A stretch of DNA of 64,000 nucleotides from Ophioderma brevispina (Eukaryota > Echinodermata > Ophiuroidea > Amphilepidida > Ophiodermatidae): NCBI GenBank assembly GCA_023653785.1, contig JAMKCH010007254.1:1-64000 (forward strand), given 5' to 3'. Position 1 is the stretch's first letter. Every line of letters begins with the position of its first letter. The position numbers and the translations under genes are program-made. Shown here in pieces: positions 9,550 through 21,256 of the stretch. The notes below the pieces were generated by a model. That model had not been told where the DNA came from. It did not search any database and saw only the letters and a program-made list of their open reading frames with translations.

Positions 9550-12425
9550 TAAAGTGATACCCCCATCACTATTCGTGTAAACTGTTTTTAATAGAACAAG
9601 ACTTTGAAACAAAATAACAATCTCTTGGTTAATTGTTTGTTGGCCGATATGTGTTTGATAATGAGAGTGTGATTGGCTGTTTGGATAATAGGTTGAGCCA
9701 TGTTTTAAGGAATATTGATCACTCTGTACCTGGCAAAATGTTTCCAAGTCAAGTCCTTCCATGGATGAATAAGGATATCAAAACTCTGTACTAAAAGAAA
9801 GTTCTTTATAAGAGAGCTAAAAAGTAATTCTGAATGTTGCACTGGCACACTTTAAAGACTGTATATACTAAGGTTAGGTAGGCATTAATTGAAGAGTCCC
9901 AGGCGCTATACTTATAATATTTCTGCAAATGCCAAGTGTAATCCCAAGAAGTTTTTGGTCTTAATTCGCATCTAAAGGAAATGCTCTGAAAACACCTCTT
10001 TTAACATTAATGACACCCCTACTATTAATCCGTGCATGACATGCCCTGCTTAGCGTTTTAACAAGCATTTTTTCTAGTAAATTTTATGGTATGTACAACC
10101 TGCTTGATCATACTGCTTACCTACACCAGCTACTTCTCATGGGTGCCCTCCTCGTTGTTTTGGAGCTGTTTACATTGATGCAGTTCTATAGAAAACTCTG
10201 AAAAATCTTGATGCTTCTAAATCTCCCGGACCTGATGAAATTCTTCCATTTCTTGAAATCATTTTAAGAGCTTGCCTCCTGGAATTGTTGATTTGTTAAT
10301 TTCTGTATTCGAAAGTTGAATTCCAATGCTTGTAAAGAAGCTAATGTTGTTTCCTGTTTATAAGGTTGTGATAAGCCGAAAGATGATGTAGGTAGTTACC
10401 GTCCTGTCTCACTGACTATTATTTTGTGCAAGTTATGGCGAACTTAATTTCGGTCGTATTATGGAAATGTTAAAATGAACTAACATTTGGGGCCGTAACC
10501 AGTTTGGCTTCCGCACTGGGAGCCAATTTGGCGGAGCGAAATGTTGGTTAAGTCCCCCTTTCATCTTTTAGCAAATCTCTTGATGACGTAAATGTAATCT
10601 TGTAGATGTTATTTTCGTGGATTCAGCTCTGCATTGACAAGTAGACCACAACATTTTACTCTCAAAACGCCATTTCATTGGGACATCCCGAGTTTTTCTG
10701 TTGTTCTTCTTCAGTGGATTCAAACTTTCTCTTCAGGCGAAGCAGCGGTTGTGTTCAAGGGTGCCGTTTCAGAGTGGTGTTCTGTAACCTCATGTGTTCC
10801 TCAGGCTCTGTTCTTGGTCCTATTCTCTTCTTAACTTTTTTGTCATGATTTAACTGATGTTGTTTCTTCTCCTCTCTTTCAGTTGCAGATGATCACACAT
10901 ACTTCGTCCTATTTTTAAGTGAAAGTTGATCATGATGTTCTTCGATGATATTCACAACGAACATTTTTAAAAATGGAACCTAGTCTTAATAAGTTGCCTC
11001 TCAATCTTCCTAAGTGCTCCTGATGCCCATGACTAGATCTAAGTCCTCCTGATATTGTGATCTTTACATTCTGGGGTGGAGTATACTTGCTGACGTTACA
11101 ATTTTCAAATTACTGTGTGTTACTTAAAGTCGGACTTTCTCCCTACTGTTGGTGCGGATCTCCCTTCGCCTTTCACCAAGAGGGTCTCGGGCTTCGATTC
11201 CCCAGGGGCTCGTTCTCGTGGCTTTATGTGAAATTTGGTTTCCTCGATCCATACTCGGTCCCCGGTTTCTCCGGTAACTCCGGTTTCCTCCTCCTGCTCT
11301 AAATTGACTTCTTGGCAATAAATCTGTTCTGGTATTAGGTTTCTCTATGTGCTGAGCGCCTTTCATAGCAGCCGCACAGCGCCTTGAGTACGTTTACTTG
11401 GATGTCGCCGCGTTAAAAAATACAAATTATTATATTATATTATTATTATTTCCTTTTTACTTCTCAGATAGCTCATTTCCAAGTAAGGTTTCAAAACTCT
11501 GGCTTGCATCATCAAGGCACAAGAAAATAATGTCTGTCTCATGCCGGATGAACCTCTACAAGCTCTCATCTTGCCCATATTATTTACTGTGGCATCGTGG
11601 TTTGGGCCCCATCAAAGGAAATCATTTGGATAGGTAAGAGAAATGGCAACAGAAATTACAAGGACTGGTATTCATACAATCACCAAAGGGATGCTCGTCC
11701 ACCTTACTTGAGCAGACTTCTTGATTTGAAGCTAAGTCAGGGCTCGAAAGATGCTTTCAAATGGCGGTAGGTGTTAGCTAGAATTCAAGGAATGAAGATT
11801 TTACCACAGGCTTGGTTCCCTGGGGTGTTTAAGATCTACATGATTTGACCCCTACGTCTTTTAATTCTTTGATGCAAACATAGCATGTTGCAGAGTACTA
11901 GCTTTTGCACCAATCTGCACGGACTTCCTCTCTTCAATTCTTGTTTATTCATTCACTTCTCCACGGCTTTGGAAATGAATCCCCTCGATTTGCGTGCTGG
12001 TCAATGATCTTTATAACTTTAAAGCCGGCTGTAAATCACACTTTTTAAGTTTACTTATAAATATTGTTTAAAAATGTAGTGTTTTTGAAATTTTTTAGGT
12101 CCCAAGTTTTTGGAAACCACTTTGCTATAGACAGGGTCATTGTTTGCTCTCCATCATTCAATCAGTTTAACATTGACTGATTTGTGTTTTCATGGGGCAT
12201 CAGTTGACTTGCCTATTCTTTTGGTTCGCTATTAACAAGCTTGCGTTGTTGTGCATGTATCTTGTTTCTCTTTGGAGATGAGAAGCACCTTGTGATCGGT
12301 TTTTTTATACAACCCATTCTCTTATAAATTACGTGCTTTGCTTTTGATAATTGTATGTATTATATATAGTTTATCACATTTAATGTTTTGTTTTTGCAAG
12401 TAATTCAAATAATATTATTATTATT
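9550..12425 (+). pseudogene. Broken CR1/Jockey-type non-LTR retrotransposon
   Basis: Conceptual reading across shifted frames gives, in order: PWMNKDIK..LYKRAKK (about 9757-9830, linker before RT); NLDASKSPGPDEI (about 10205) with VGSYRPVSLT (about 10390), RT fingers; QFGFRTGSQ-like (about 10500); VDHNILLSK (about 10640); SGSVLGPILF (about 10805) and ADDHTYF (about 10885), RT palm with the A-D-D motif in a shifted frame; and a thumb/C-terminal part (YYGIVVWAPSK near 11580, PYLSRLLDL near 11702). It ends with AT-rich 3' UTR and an ATTATT tail (12413-12430). Many stops and frameshifts make it non-functional, and a SINE sits inside at 11125-11453. No ORF1 is seen, so it is 5' truncated. Clade assignment is approximate. 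Confidence 0.8.
11125..11453 (+). repeat. SINE with ATT tail inside the retrotransposon
   Basis: It has a B-box-like GGGCTTCGATTCCCCAGG (about 11188), a body, the common SINE/LINE 3' motif CAGCGCCTTGAGTACGTTT (about 11376), GCCGCG, and a TATTATTATTATT tail (11438-11450). It interrupts the RT coding order of the 9550-12425 element, so it inserted later. The A box is unclear and no TSD was found. Confidence 0.65.
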
Positions 12426-12434
12426 ATTTTATTC

Positions 12435-13010
12435 AAAATAAATCTTATTTTCATCGCATTATGAACAATATGATGACCCTTGCTATCTTGTTTGAATTGA
12501 TCTATTCATAATATCCACTTTATTAATCCTCAAAAAAAAAAGGAAGTTAATGTTCACTCACCACACAAATTTCACTCAATTAATCCTGAATGTGTAAATG
12601 AAACGGGTTTTCAACACTACACTGTATCCAGGTAGCACAGAACAGGTATGCCAATAAGGCCTAAACCTTAGCAATATCCGAAACAATGGGAAGAACTTAA
12701 CAGGTGAAGTGGTGTTGGATTTGTCATATCCCTTGGCACATTGGCATAACTAGTCATTGAGTAATCCGTAGGTCGAAATATTCAAGACAAATGGTAACAT
12801 TTATTAAGTTGAACAAAGGGCATCATGATATTGTCCAATCCCACCAAACACACGTTTATGTGTGGCGTATCCCATACGAATGGAGAAAAAAAAAAGGGTT
12901 TGCTTACAAACCCGCCATATCTAACGTATTTTTCAGTCGTTCTTTCATTTTTTCAACACAATGCAATGTATTATATGTCATTAATCAAAGGAAAAAATTC
13001 ATTTGATTAC
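12435..13010. repeat. Dispersed repeat family X, copy 1
   Basis: Shares with 15465-17110: GAATTGATCTATTCATAA, TTAATGTTCAC, TCAATTAATCCTGAATGTGT, AACAATGGGAAG, TTGGATTTGTCATAT, TTGGCACATTGG, TAATCCGTAG and GAATGGAGAAAAA. Non-coding. This copy has no insertion at the sites where a TTAA MITE (14760) and a hAT element (15725) sit in other copies. Confidence 0.75.
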
Positions 13011-13346
13011 ATAAGTAACCATTTTCCACCATTATAAATTACTAATTTATAACTACAAACCATTTATTGGGTATGGCAATGGTAAGTTGCACATTTTCAT
13101 GAAAATATACAATGCCATCTCTATTTCTTTTCTGACTATCAGTGATAAGGGACATACACTATGCTGCATTGACTCCAGCAAATATTGGCGTTATGGATAA
13201 GTAAATCCCCCTGGTATTCAGCGAACAAAGCACTTCATATTCCCCTTTGTTTATTTGGAACTGCAGAGCCATTTTTGCTGTCCATGCATCTGAAAAGATG
13301 TCAGGCGTTATCATGGTTATAGACTCGTTATCCCGCCCAGTTTAGA

Positions 13347-13492
13347 GTAGACGTTTCACATAGAAGCCCCAAGTACGCAAATGAGGTATTGCCATTGATT
13401 CCGTCATGCTCTGTATGATGTTGTTAAGTAGCGCAGAACGGAATCAATGGCAATACTCATTTGTATACTTGGACTCCTATATGAAATGTCTA
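13347..13492. mobile_element. Hairpin MITE with CCCAGTTT direct repeats
   Basis: The two halves pair almost completely: GTAGACGTTTCACATAGAAG..GCCATTGATTCCG on the left and its reverse complement on the right, with a loop of about 35 bp near 13406-13437. CCCAGTTT occurs just outside both ends (13336-13343 and 13493-13500) and is a plausible 8-bp TSD. Non-coding foldback element. Confidence 0.75.
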
Positions 13493-13574
13493 CCCAGTTT
13501 GGTTTGAGCTGCCCTCATTCGCGATTAAAATAAACTTTGAGGTTCTACTATGAGTTCAATAATTTTGACTGTAT

Positions 13575-14545
13575 ATTTCATCATTTATTGAAAAAGAAAC
13601 TAATGTGAACAAAATTCATGGAGGATATGTTGCTTGGTAAGCTGTGATCTAACATCTTTGTGCAGAACCAAGATCCAGAACTTATTGCTGGACCTCATTT
13701 CTATTCAATTTACCACCATGTATTTAGAAAAATACAAAAGAAGGGGGTCTAGCGACCTATGCTAACACGGTAAATTGAATAGAAATGGGTTACGCGGTAA
13801 GTTACTGTAAGTTAACCCTCGTCTACCTGAGCCACTTTTTGTAGCAAAACTCCCGAAGGGGGGGGGGTGCTTACCACCCCCTGTGATTTTCGTTACTGAA
13901 CATCCGATTCCTGTAAATTTGGTACCAATGGATGAGCTTAGAGTACGTCCCTATGTAGAGGAAAGTACGAAAATACTGAATATAGGGTGGTAACCACCCC
14001 CCTTCGGTAGACGAGGGTTAAGTTTTGTTTCTGCACACAGATGTTAGGTGACAGTCTGCCAAACAACTTTCTTTCATGATTTTTTGTTCATCTTTGTTTC
14101 CTTTTCGGAAAAATGATGAAACTGAACGCACAGTAAAAGCCTAAGGTTTATTTATTCGTGAAAGAGGACAAGTATCTTGTGCTTTGCGTCATGAAAAAAT
14201 AGCTCAATCTTAATCGGGTAATGAGCACCTGAAATCTGTTTCAACTGTGTGGGTAATAACAATGGCTCTGTACTTCCAGATAAAAAAAGTGCTTTATCCT
14301 CTGCATACCGAGCGGATTTACTGGATATCAACAGTGCTATTATTGCTCGAGTCAATGCAGCATGATGTACATCTACTGGTCACTGATATTTAGGAAAAGA
14401 AATTGTGATGACATTTTATTCATTTTTAAGTTAATGTGCAACTTTTGCACTCGACATACCCATAGTATTGAAAGGTGTAATTAGACAATATTAACTGCGC
14501 AGAAATCAGTTACTTCGCCGATATGCGTAACCAATGTCCTTATAG
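13575..14545. repeat. Dispersed repeat family Y, copy 1 (foldback plus tail)
   Basis: The first part is a long hairpin (arms about 13577-13710 and 13785-14115: CATCATTTATTG, GTTGCTTGGTAAGCTGTG, CATCTTTGTGCAGAACCAAG), followed by a 400-bp tail (ACGCACAGTAAAAGCC, TTGTGCTTTGCGTCATGAAA, GAGCGGATTTACTGGATATC). Copy 2 lies at 51717-52400 and a partial copy 3 at 55330-55587. A piggyBac-like MITE interrupts the hairpin here. Confidence 0.75.
13816..14017. mobile_element. piggyBac-like MITE, TTAA target site
   Basis: Ends CCCTCGTCTACC..., reversed CCCTCGTCTACCGAAGG, flanked on both sides by TTAA (13812-13815 and 14018-14021). TTAA duplication with a terminal CCC is the signature of piggyBac transposition. 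The inner arms (GGGGGTGCTTACCACCCCCT and GGTGGTAACCACCCCCCTTC) extend the inverted repeat. Family Y copy 2 lacks it (51880-51895). A 521-bp relative lies at 33638-34158. Confidence 0.85.
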
Positions 14546-15310
14546 GACTAAACTCTTTGCAATATCATAAACAATGGGAAGGTCTTGTTTTCTTGCTCTG
14601 CAGCAGGTAAATTCTTGTTTGGATTTGTCATATCAGTTGGCACATTGGTATAAATAAATTCATTGATTAATCCGTAGTTGAAATAATCAAGAAAATGTAG
14701 CATTAAGTTGACAACGGCATCTTATCATTATATTGTACATTCTCACAGCACAAGTTTAAACGTCCATGGCCCGATCGCTAATAGCCTCGTCCCCAGAAGC
14801 CCCAGGTTTACCGGAAGTGGTCAACGTTTTGGTATCAGAAGAAAGCTACTATTTTTCTCATTTACCCTGTGAAATCTTAGAGCCAAAGGATGTTTGGTTT
14901 GGAAGTTATGAGCGAAAATGTACCCCATTTTGGTCGACCAATAATTATTTTACACATGTACTCTATGGGACTTAACAAAATCACGTTTTTAGCTCTCACA
15001 TGAAAACGGATTGAAATATCGGCGTGAAACTTTACAGATGGGGTTTTGGGATGAAGGCCAATCTATCAAGAGGAAAACTTCATATTCTTAAATCGGGCCA
15101 TCCCCCTTTAATGTGTGTAAATCACATAGGAATGGAGAAAAAAGGGGTGTGCTTACAAATTGGTCATATCTGGCTTATTTTTTAATCGATTTCTTGTATT
15201 TTTCAACATTTGGAAGTATATTAGATGTGTTTTATAACAACAACAACAACTCTAAGATAAAGTGATTGCATTACTGTCAATATCATCTTTAATCCTTGCA
15301 CATTTTTTTA
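14546..15310. repeat. Family X copy 2, split by a TTAA MITE
   Basis: The left part (from GGACTAAACTCTTTGCAATA, about 14548, to CACAAGTTTAA at 14759) and the right part (TTTAATGTGTGTAAATC at 15107 onward, to TATTCACGTAGTATATTACC near 15327) match the X copy at 15465-17110, where the joined form CAAGTTTAATGTGTGTAAAT (16878-16897) shows the site without the insertion. Confidence 0.75.
14760..15107. mobile_element. TTAA-flanked MITE, ATGGCCCGAT family (copy 1)
   Basis: TTAA lies at 14756-14759 and 15108-15111. The ends are ACGTCCATGGCCCGATCGC and, reversed, AGGGGGATGGCCCGATTTAA. The empty site in the X copy at 16878-16897 supports a TTAA duplication on insertion. Copy 2 is at 38591-38945 and a reversed fragment at 29364-29551. 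The 69-codon frame inside is incidental. TTAA targets are used by piggyBac- and Kolobok-type transposases; the ends do not settle which. Confidence 0.85.
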
Positions 15311-15464
15311 TTCACGTAGTATATTACCTTCAAGCATAAATTATTGTGTCAATGCAACAATTAGAATGTACCTATGATCATAACCAAGTGATACCAGGTA
15401 ATCCCGATAAATAAAAATGGGTCAAATTATAAATTGAGGCAATATGAAAGTAATGATGACTCAT

Positions 15465-17110
15465 GTTTTTTGTTTAATTGATCTATGAATAACCATAATC
15501 TCCTTTATTGATCTTCAAAAAGAATTTAATGTTCACACAAAATCTCACCCAATTAATCTTGATGTGTAAATGAAAAGGGTTTCAACACTACTACTGTAAT
15601 CCATGTAGAATTAGATACAAGCTTTGGCAATAAGGGACTAAACTCTTTGCAATATCATAAACAATGGGAAGGTCTTGTTTTCTTGCTCTGCAGCAGGTAA
15701 ATTCTTGTTTGGATTTGTCATATTCAGTGGCGTACCGACCGGGGGGGGGGCAGGGCACGTACACACTTCTCTCAATACATTTTACAAATGAAGAGCGCCG
15801 CTCATTACTCTCATTACTGAATGGTGACGTCATATTTGCGATACAGCTTGGGGAGATTTTGAAATTCTGTATTGTGTGTTCATGACGTTCGAGAGACTTT
15901 TTTAGACCTCGGGTGGTAAAAATTATATTCGCAATGATAATGGGAAAATCCGGTATGGTCTCGGGTATCGGAAGCTGAAAAAAATTTAAATAAGACTTTC
16001 CGTTGTTCAGTGTTTGTGTTGTTTTTATGTCAGTACCGTTGCGCCATGAATCAATCCCGGAAATTGAGGGTTGAAAAAGTACTCCTAAATAATGGTAGAT
16101 TATGCGCGATATAATGTGACTAGTGAGATCTACTATGTGTGTCGGTATTACTTAGATCATTCATGAACCCACAGTATCATCATTGCAAGGTGACATTCAC
16201 TTTAAATAAGGTGACAATGGAAATATGCATGGCTATTTTCCGACAGTGGAACCAAGTTTGAACTGGGAATTGCAATGGAGTATTGATTGCTGTCATAATT
16301 ATCATATGCGCGGAAACGTGTTTGTGGGCGCGGTCAAGCATGGTTTGCATGACACGTACAATGTACACACATTCGATTGTGTGTATATTTAGGTCAGTCA
16401 CCCGAATGTACTACACATGCGCGAATTCAGCGTTGGTGACTTGTCACTAAAATTTGTTATACAGGCGTCAATGGAGAGCTTTGTTTGTGCAGGGTGGCAA
16501 GTTGCCCCCTCTGGCTCGAAAAAGCGGGACGATATGGGCCAAAATGTCGGGCAAAATGTGCATTTTTATCCATCTTTTTCGGGGAATTTCAACCAATTTC
16601 GGTCTAAATTTGGGCAAAATTTAAGTAAATTTCACATTTTTCGCGCATTTTGTCCAATTCAGACTTAATTGGAGCAAATCACCGGGACGATTTACGAATT
16701 TTGCCCCCTCTGGCGGGACGATTTGGAAATTTTCCCCCTCTGGATCGACTGCCTCGGTACGCCACTGGTCATATTGGTTGGCACATTGGTACAAACAAAT
16801 TCATTGATTAATCCGTAGTTGAAATAATCAAGAAAATGTAGCATTAAGTTGACAAGGGCATCATTATATTGTACATTCTCACAAGCAAGTTTAATGTGTG
16901 TAAATCCCATAGGAATGGAGAAAAAGGGGTGTGCTTTCAAATTGGTCATATCTGGCTTATTTTTAATCGATTTCTTTTATGTTTTCAACATTTGTAAGTA
17001 TATATATTACATGTGTTGTATAACAGCAACAACAACTCTAAGTGATTGCATTAAGGTCAAGATCATCTTTAATTCTTGCACAATTTTTTTTATTCACGTA
17101 GCATAGTAAC
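15465..17110. repeat. Family X copy 3, split by a hAT element
   Basis: X sequence from TTTAATTGATCTATGAATAA (15473) to TTTGTCATATT (15724), resuming at GTCATATTGGTTGGCACATT (16768) and ending near TATTCACGTAGCATAG (17093-17108). The two halves rejoin exactly at the duplicated octamer GTCATATT. Confidence 0.8.
15725..16767. mobile_element. hAT-type non-autonomous transposon with 8-bp TSD
   Basis: Ends CAGTGGCGTACCGA on the left and its exact reverse complement at 16754-16767. The octamer GTCATATT is duplicated at 15717-15724 and 16768-16775. CAGNGG-type ends with an 8-bp TSD define the hAT superfamily. The 1,043-bp interior holds G-rich and TTTTGCC/CCCCTCTGG subterminal repeats (16500-16745) and no transposase. 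Chance frames of up to 83 codons occur. It inserted in family X copy 3. Confidence 0.92.
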
Positions 17111-17520
17111 TCCATAGTTTAATAATATAGGGTTGAATAGATAATTATCATTTATGGCGACGCCATCTTGGATTTCTCAAAACGCCAAGGATGCCAGGTG
17201 GCACCCGGCAGATTCTTATTCTACAAACCAACCCTAATCTATCATTTTCAGCAAAAAAAATGTATATATACCTAACTGTACGGTGACATGAACGTTCTCT
17301 TTGACTAGTATTAGTTATCATAGCGTTGTTAAAATGGTGGGTCCTGCATAATATTAAATAAAACACTTAGGTAAAAAAAAGTTTGTCTCAGAATAAATGT
17401 GAAAAAAAAGCAAATGCGAAATGCGTTTTTTTTTGGAGGAAATGCAAATGTGAAATGCGGGATTTTTAGTGCATTTTTGACCCACTTTTTCATTTTCTTC
17501 GGCTGCTTTGTATTTTAAAG
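16948..17520. repeat. 575-bp near-identical duplication, unit 1
   Basis: From ATATCTGGCTTATTTTTAAT to CTTTGTATTTTAAAG. Unit 2 (17541-18115) repeats it with only a few differences, such as GAAAAAAAAGC against GCAAAAAAAGC near 17400 and 17993 and the length of a T run. The first part is the end of family X. The rest has no recognised origin. Both units hold the same incidental 72-codon minus frame. Confidence 0.95.
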
Positions 17521-18115
17521 TTTTTTTTTTTTTTTTTTTTATATCTGGCTTATTTTTAATCGATTTCTTTTATGTTTTCAACATTTGTAAGTATATATAT
17601 TACATGTGTTGTATAACAGCAACAACAACTCTAAGTGATTGCATTAAGGTCAAGATCATCTTTAATTCTTGCACAATTTTTTTTATTCACGTAGCATAGT
17701 AACTCCATAGTTTAATAATATAGGGTTGAATAGATAATTATCATTTATGGCGACGCCATCTTGGATTTCTCAAAACGCCAAGGATGCCAGGTGGCACCCG
17801 GCAGATTCTTATTCTACAAACCAACCCTAATCTATCATTTTCAGCAAAAAAAATGTATATATACCTAACTGTACGGTGACATGAACGTTCTCTTTGACTA
17901 GTATTAGTTATCATAGCGTTGTTAAAATGGTGGGTCCTGCATAATATTAAATAAAACACTTAGGTAAAAAAAAGTTTGTCTCAGAATAAATGTGCAAAAA
18001 AAGCAAATGCGAAATGCGTTTTTTTTTTTGGAGGAAATGCAAATGTGAAATGCGGGATTTTTAGTGCATTTTTGACCCACTTTTTCATTTTCTTCGGCTG
18101 CTTTGTATTTTAAAG
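17521..18115 (-). repeat. Duplication unit 2 with adjoining T20 tract
   Basis: Twenty T residues (17521-17540) are followed by a near-perfect repeat of 16948-17520. Read on the minus strand this is a 575-bp copy ending in A20, the look of a poly(A)-tailed retroposed copy, with TATTTTAAAG at both outer junctions as a possible TSD. A tandem duplication or an assembly artefact would also fit. Confidence 0.75.
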
Positions 18116-18584
18116 AGACACTGGCACATTTGTAAAATAGTACGCCCTCTAGATTTTCAAAATTGATATTTTTGCATGGTTGTAAAGCTTGTTTATACAT
18201 TAGTCCTCACCTGAAATTATTAAGCCCATATCAATGCGCTTATGGGTTAACAGAACGATTTTATAATTAATGACTCGGGTGACATTAATTCAGCAGACGA
18301 GCAGCAGACTACCTTGTTTGACTGGTCTGTGACCTTTGTTGTTTTAATATTAATGAGTACGAGTCTGTGGTATTTATGTAATAGACACATTAGTTGAATA
18401 AAGTTACGGCAAACTTAAAAGTTAGTCAACAAATTACATGGATGTCTTTATCCAGTTATTAATGTGTAGTTTGGGGTATGTTATTTTTATGTGTAATATA
18501 TCTCTATTCTTCCAAGGGCCTAATCTATCTTTTGCGAGCAAATTGAAGAAATTTCATAGTTTCTGAAAATATGCCAGTGCCACT
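18114..18584. mobile_element. TTAA-flanked MITE, AGAGACACTGGCA family
   Basis: TTAA lies at 18110-18113 and 18585-18588. The ends are AGAGACACTGGCACATTT and, reversed, AGTGGCACTGGCATATTTTC. The 471-bp interior is non-coding. A reversed partial copy lies at 51103-51390 and begins TTAAAGCGGTACTGGCACAT. Confidence 0.85.
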
Positions 18585-18589
18585 TTAAA

Positions 18590-19088
18590 CAAAATGCGCG
18601 CGGTCTTCTGAGACAATTTTTTTATTGGCTTTATCAATGTAATTTGCCTTATATACACCTTTTCAACCATTGGTACTCCAAATTAGGCTAATTTTATTCC
18701 ATTTTAAAAACTAGATTAAGCTTTAACACTTTGGAACTTTACACACTGGAGACAAAAATTTGGGTTAAAAAAAGCATACTACCCGACGGGCAGAAAACCC
18801 AATAAATACTTACCTCAACGAACAACGGGTCTTGTAGATGAAGCGATTCTATGACAGTGAGACTACTATTAAAACCCGCCTTCTCGCTCACGTACGCCAG
18901 AAATTTCTTTGAGTGATAAAATTCAAAATAAATGAGTTGTAGTTATTATGGGAAAAAATGATAGGTCGGCGGTTCGATTTGTCTTTTAAAAATCTCCTTG
19001 GATCAGGACAGATTGTTTTTAATTTCCAGTTTATGTATACTTGTTTTTAAGGTGTGTGCGGGAATTTTTTAATCATCATTGGGATTCT
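18590..19088. other. No gene seen
   Basis: AT-rich sequence without recognised ends, motifs or frames, between the TTAA MITE and the RTE-type relic. Confidence 0.5.
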
Positions 19089-19089
19089 T

Positions 19090-20345
19090 TTTTCTTGATG
19101 TCACAAGTTAACTGGAGATTACAATGCTAAGCTTGGCATGAAGACGCGCTCTCTTGCAACAACGAGTCCCACAGAAAATGGCATGTACACGAAGCTGACT
19201 TCATGGAACAATTTAACCTTGTTTGCATACGAACACAAGATTCCAAAATCAAGTAGGTAGAATGTGAACACACCGTCGCCCAAATGGAGAACTTGTCCAA
19301 TTGGACTACATTCTAGTCAGAAAGAAGTGGATTAACAGCATTAGAACTCAAGAGCCTACAACACCTTTGAAGCTGTTAAGTCTGATCGTAGCTTGAAGAT
19401 AGGAACTCCAGCACAGTATATGATGTTCTCACTTCAGTCAACAATTTAGAAATGGCACTGGAGATGCTACCTAGAAGAAAGAAGAGAAGACTATACTGCC
19501 TTTGCCTCAAATGACAAAGTTAGTAAAGCCAGAGAAAAACTGAAGTCTGCAGCCAAGAAGCACTGTACTAAATCCACCAGAAGCTCCAAGCAGAACCTTA
19601 ATGCCGCAAGGCGGCCTTGATTATTGCTTACACCGTGTTTCCCTTGAAAGGCATGTAATTCCAATGCGGAAGCACTTGACACCCTACATCATGAAAACAA
19701 AGCATACTGCTGCTAAGAGGCACTGAAAGAGCTGACTGGTAAGAAGGCTACCCCACCTAACTGAAGAGCGCCTCGACAAATGGATTCAGCACTTAAACGT
19801 GCTTATTCCGATTTTTGTCTATCGTGTTCTGCAATTGATAAGGGAGCCTGACACTTGTATACGCTGACCAACAATTACCGTGGGGAAACAAACTTGCTCT
19901 AAACGTCACCAAAGTCAGCATCTCACAGACCTTGACTATGCAGAATGATCTAGTTCTAACAGCCGATCTGATATGTGGTGCTTAAGATCTACTAAAATCA
20001 CTTGAAAGTGCTGCAGACAAAGTCGGCCAACAGTTAAATGTCAAGAAGACGGAATTTATGACCGTCAATGACGAAGATAATCATCAACCTATTTGCACTA
20101 CAGACGGTACCCAACTCAAAGAAGTCAGGGACTTCAAGTACTTCGGGTCCTGTGTTGCCGACAGCAAGAAAGACTTCTTGTCACGCAAAGGACAAACTTG
20201 GAATACCTGCAATAAATTTCACCACTTATGGCAATCGGGTATCTCCAATTCAACAAAGATGAAGTTCTTTAGAGCCTCTGTAGACAGTATCCTTTTGTAT
20301 GGACCCGAGTCCTGGACCATGAAGAAAGAGCTACAGGATAGGTAT
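19090..20345 (+). pseudogene. RTE-type non-LTR retrotransposon relic (endonuclease plus RT end)
   Basis: The 5' part encodes the apurinic-like endonuclease pattern GDYNAKLGMKTRSL (about 19111) and ENGMYTKLTSWNNLTLFAYE (about 19171). The 3' part reads L-DYA-(shift)-DLVLTADLICGA (about 19931, where the YADD box is broken by a frameshift), LLKSLESAADKVGQQLN, KKTEFMTVN, DGTQLKEVRDFKYFGSCV (open from 20058), ILLYGPESWTMKKELQDR, which is the conserved RT thumb of RTE-like elements. Most of the RT fingers and palm are deleted between about 19450 and 19900. It ends abruptly next to a foldback at 20375. Non-functional. Confidence 0.85.
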
Positions 20346-20374
20346 CTCTTATTACTACCTATGGCTTAATTGGC

Positions 20375-20490
20375 GCAATGAAACTGAAACCATGTCCAAT
20401 TGTGATTGAGATGAAACATCACATGATTCGAACCAGTGATTTCATTGTGTACATTGGCGCAATCACAATTGGACATGGTTTCAGTAATTG
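20375..20490. mobile_element. Foldback MITE with perfect 26-bp arms
   Basis: 20383-20408 (ACTGAAACCATGTCCAATTG plus 6 bases) is the exact reverse complement of 20460-20485. GGCGCAAT occurs beside both arms. The spacer is about 50 bp. Non-coding. It abuts the truncated end of the RTE relic. Confidence 0.8.
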
Positions 20491-21078
20491 TCCCCTGTGC
20501 AGTCATCCATGCACCATAACCCCATAAATTTGGTATCAAAAGATGCAAGAAGATGTACTCTAATCAAATGCTACAACCATTCATGAAAATATTAGTCACA
20601 TGGAACATCACAGCTTATCAAGGAAGTGTATACTTTTTTGACTCACGCTGTATTTAATATGTAAAAAATAAACCATTTTCTAGCATTTCTATTGATATTT
20701 TTAAAGAATAGTGCGATATACACAGTACTCAGAAATGTTATTATAATAAAACATTCATATCACCGTGTATTTCTAGTCTTAAAATTCCATGTTTTACACT
20801 CTTTACCCCATAGCACACTTACAGCGTTATCTTTTTCAAGTTGTCGATATCCAGGATCAGTTGTGGTAGTCTTTTCCATGAGTAGATCATACCTCGGACA
20901 AGGTGCAATACTAAGCAACTGAATACATTACATGAAAACAAAAGAAAGGTTTCAGAATATGTTCAAGGCTCTGCCTCTCTCAACATTGAGTGCAAATAGA
21001 GCAGGACCGTCAAAATTGACGGTGAGGCCTGCGAGTGTAAAAGGCATGCCAACGAGAGCACACAAGCCCAAAATAGCT
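20491..21078. other. No gene seen; small palindrome
   Basis: Nothing recognised except the 18-bp palindrome ACCGTCAAAATTGACGGT at 21007-21024, just before the MITE at 21079. Confidence 0.5.
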
Positions 21079-21256
21079 ATAGTCTGTGTCACTATCTCTG
21101 TGCAGTGACGTCAGTGCGAGGTTTGTTGGTTGCAAGAGTATATCGCTCGCGCTGACTTGAAGCGACGGCGCTTTTACGCGCGCACACAAAGCCGGCATTT
21201 CTTGACGCGGGCGTAAATGTTATGACATCACTGCACAGAGGTAGAGACACGGACTA
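21079..21256. mobile_element. TA-bounded MITE
   Basis: The left end TAGTCTGTGTCACTATCTCT and the following GTGCAGTGACGTCA match the reversed right end TAGTCCGTGTCTCTACCTCT, GTGCAGTGATGTCA over about 34 bp. A TA at each outer edge would fit a Tc1/mariner-type target, but TA is too short to prove it. The interior is GC-richer than its surroundings. Confidence 0.7.
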
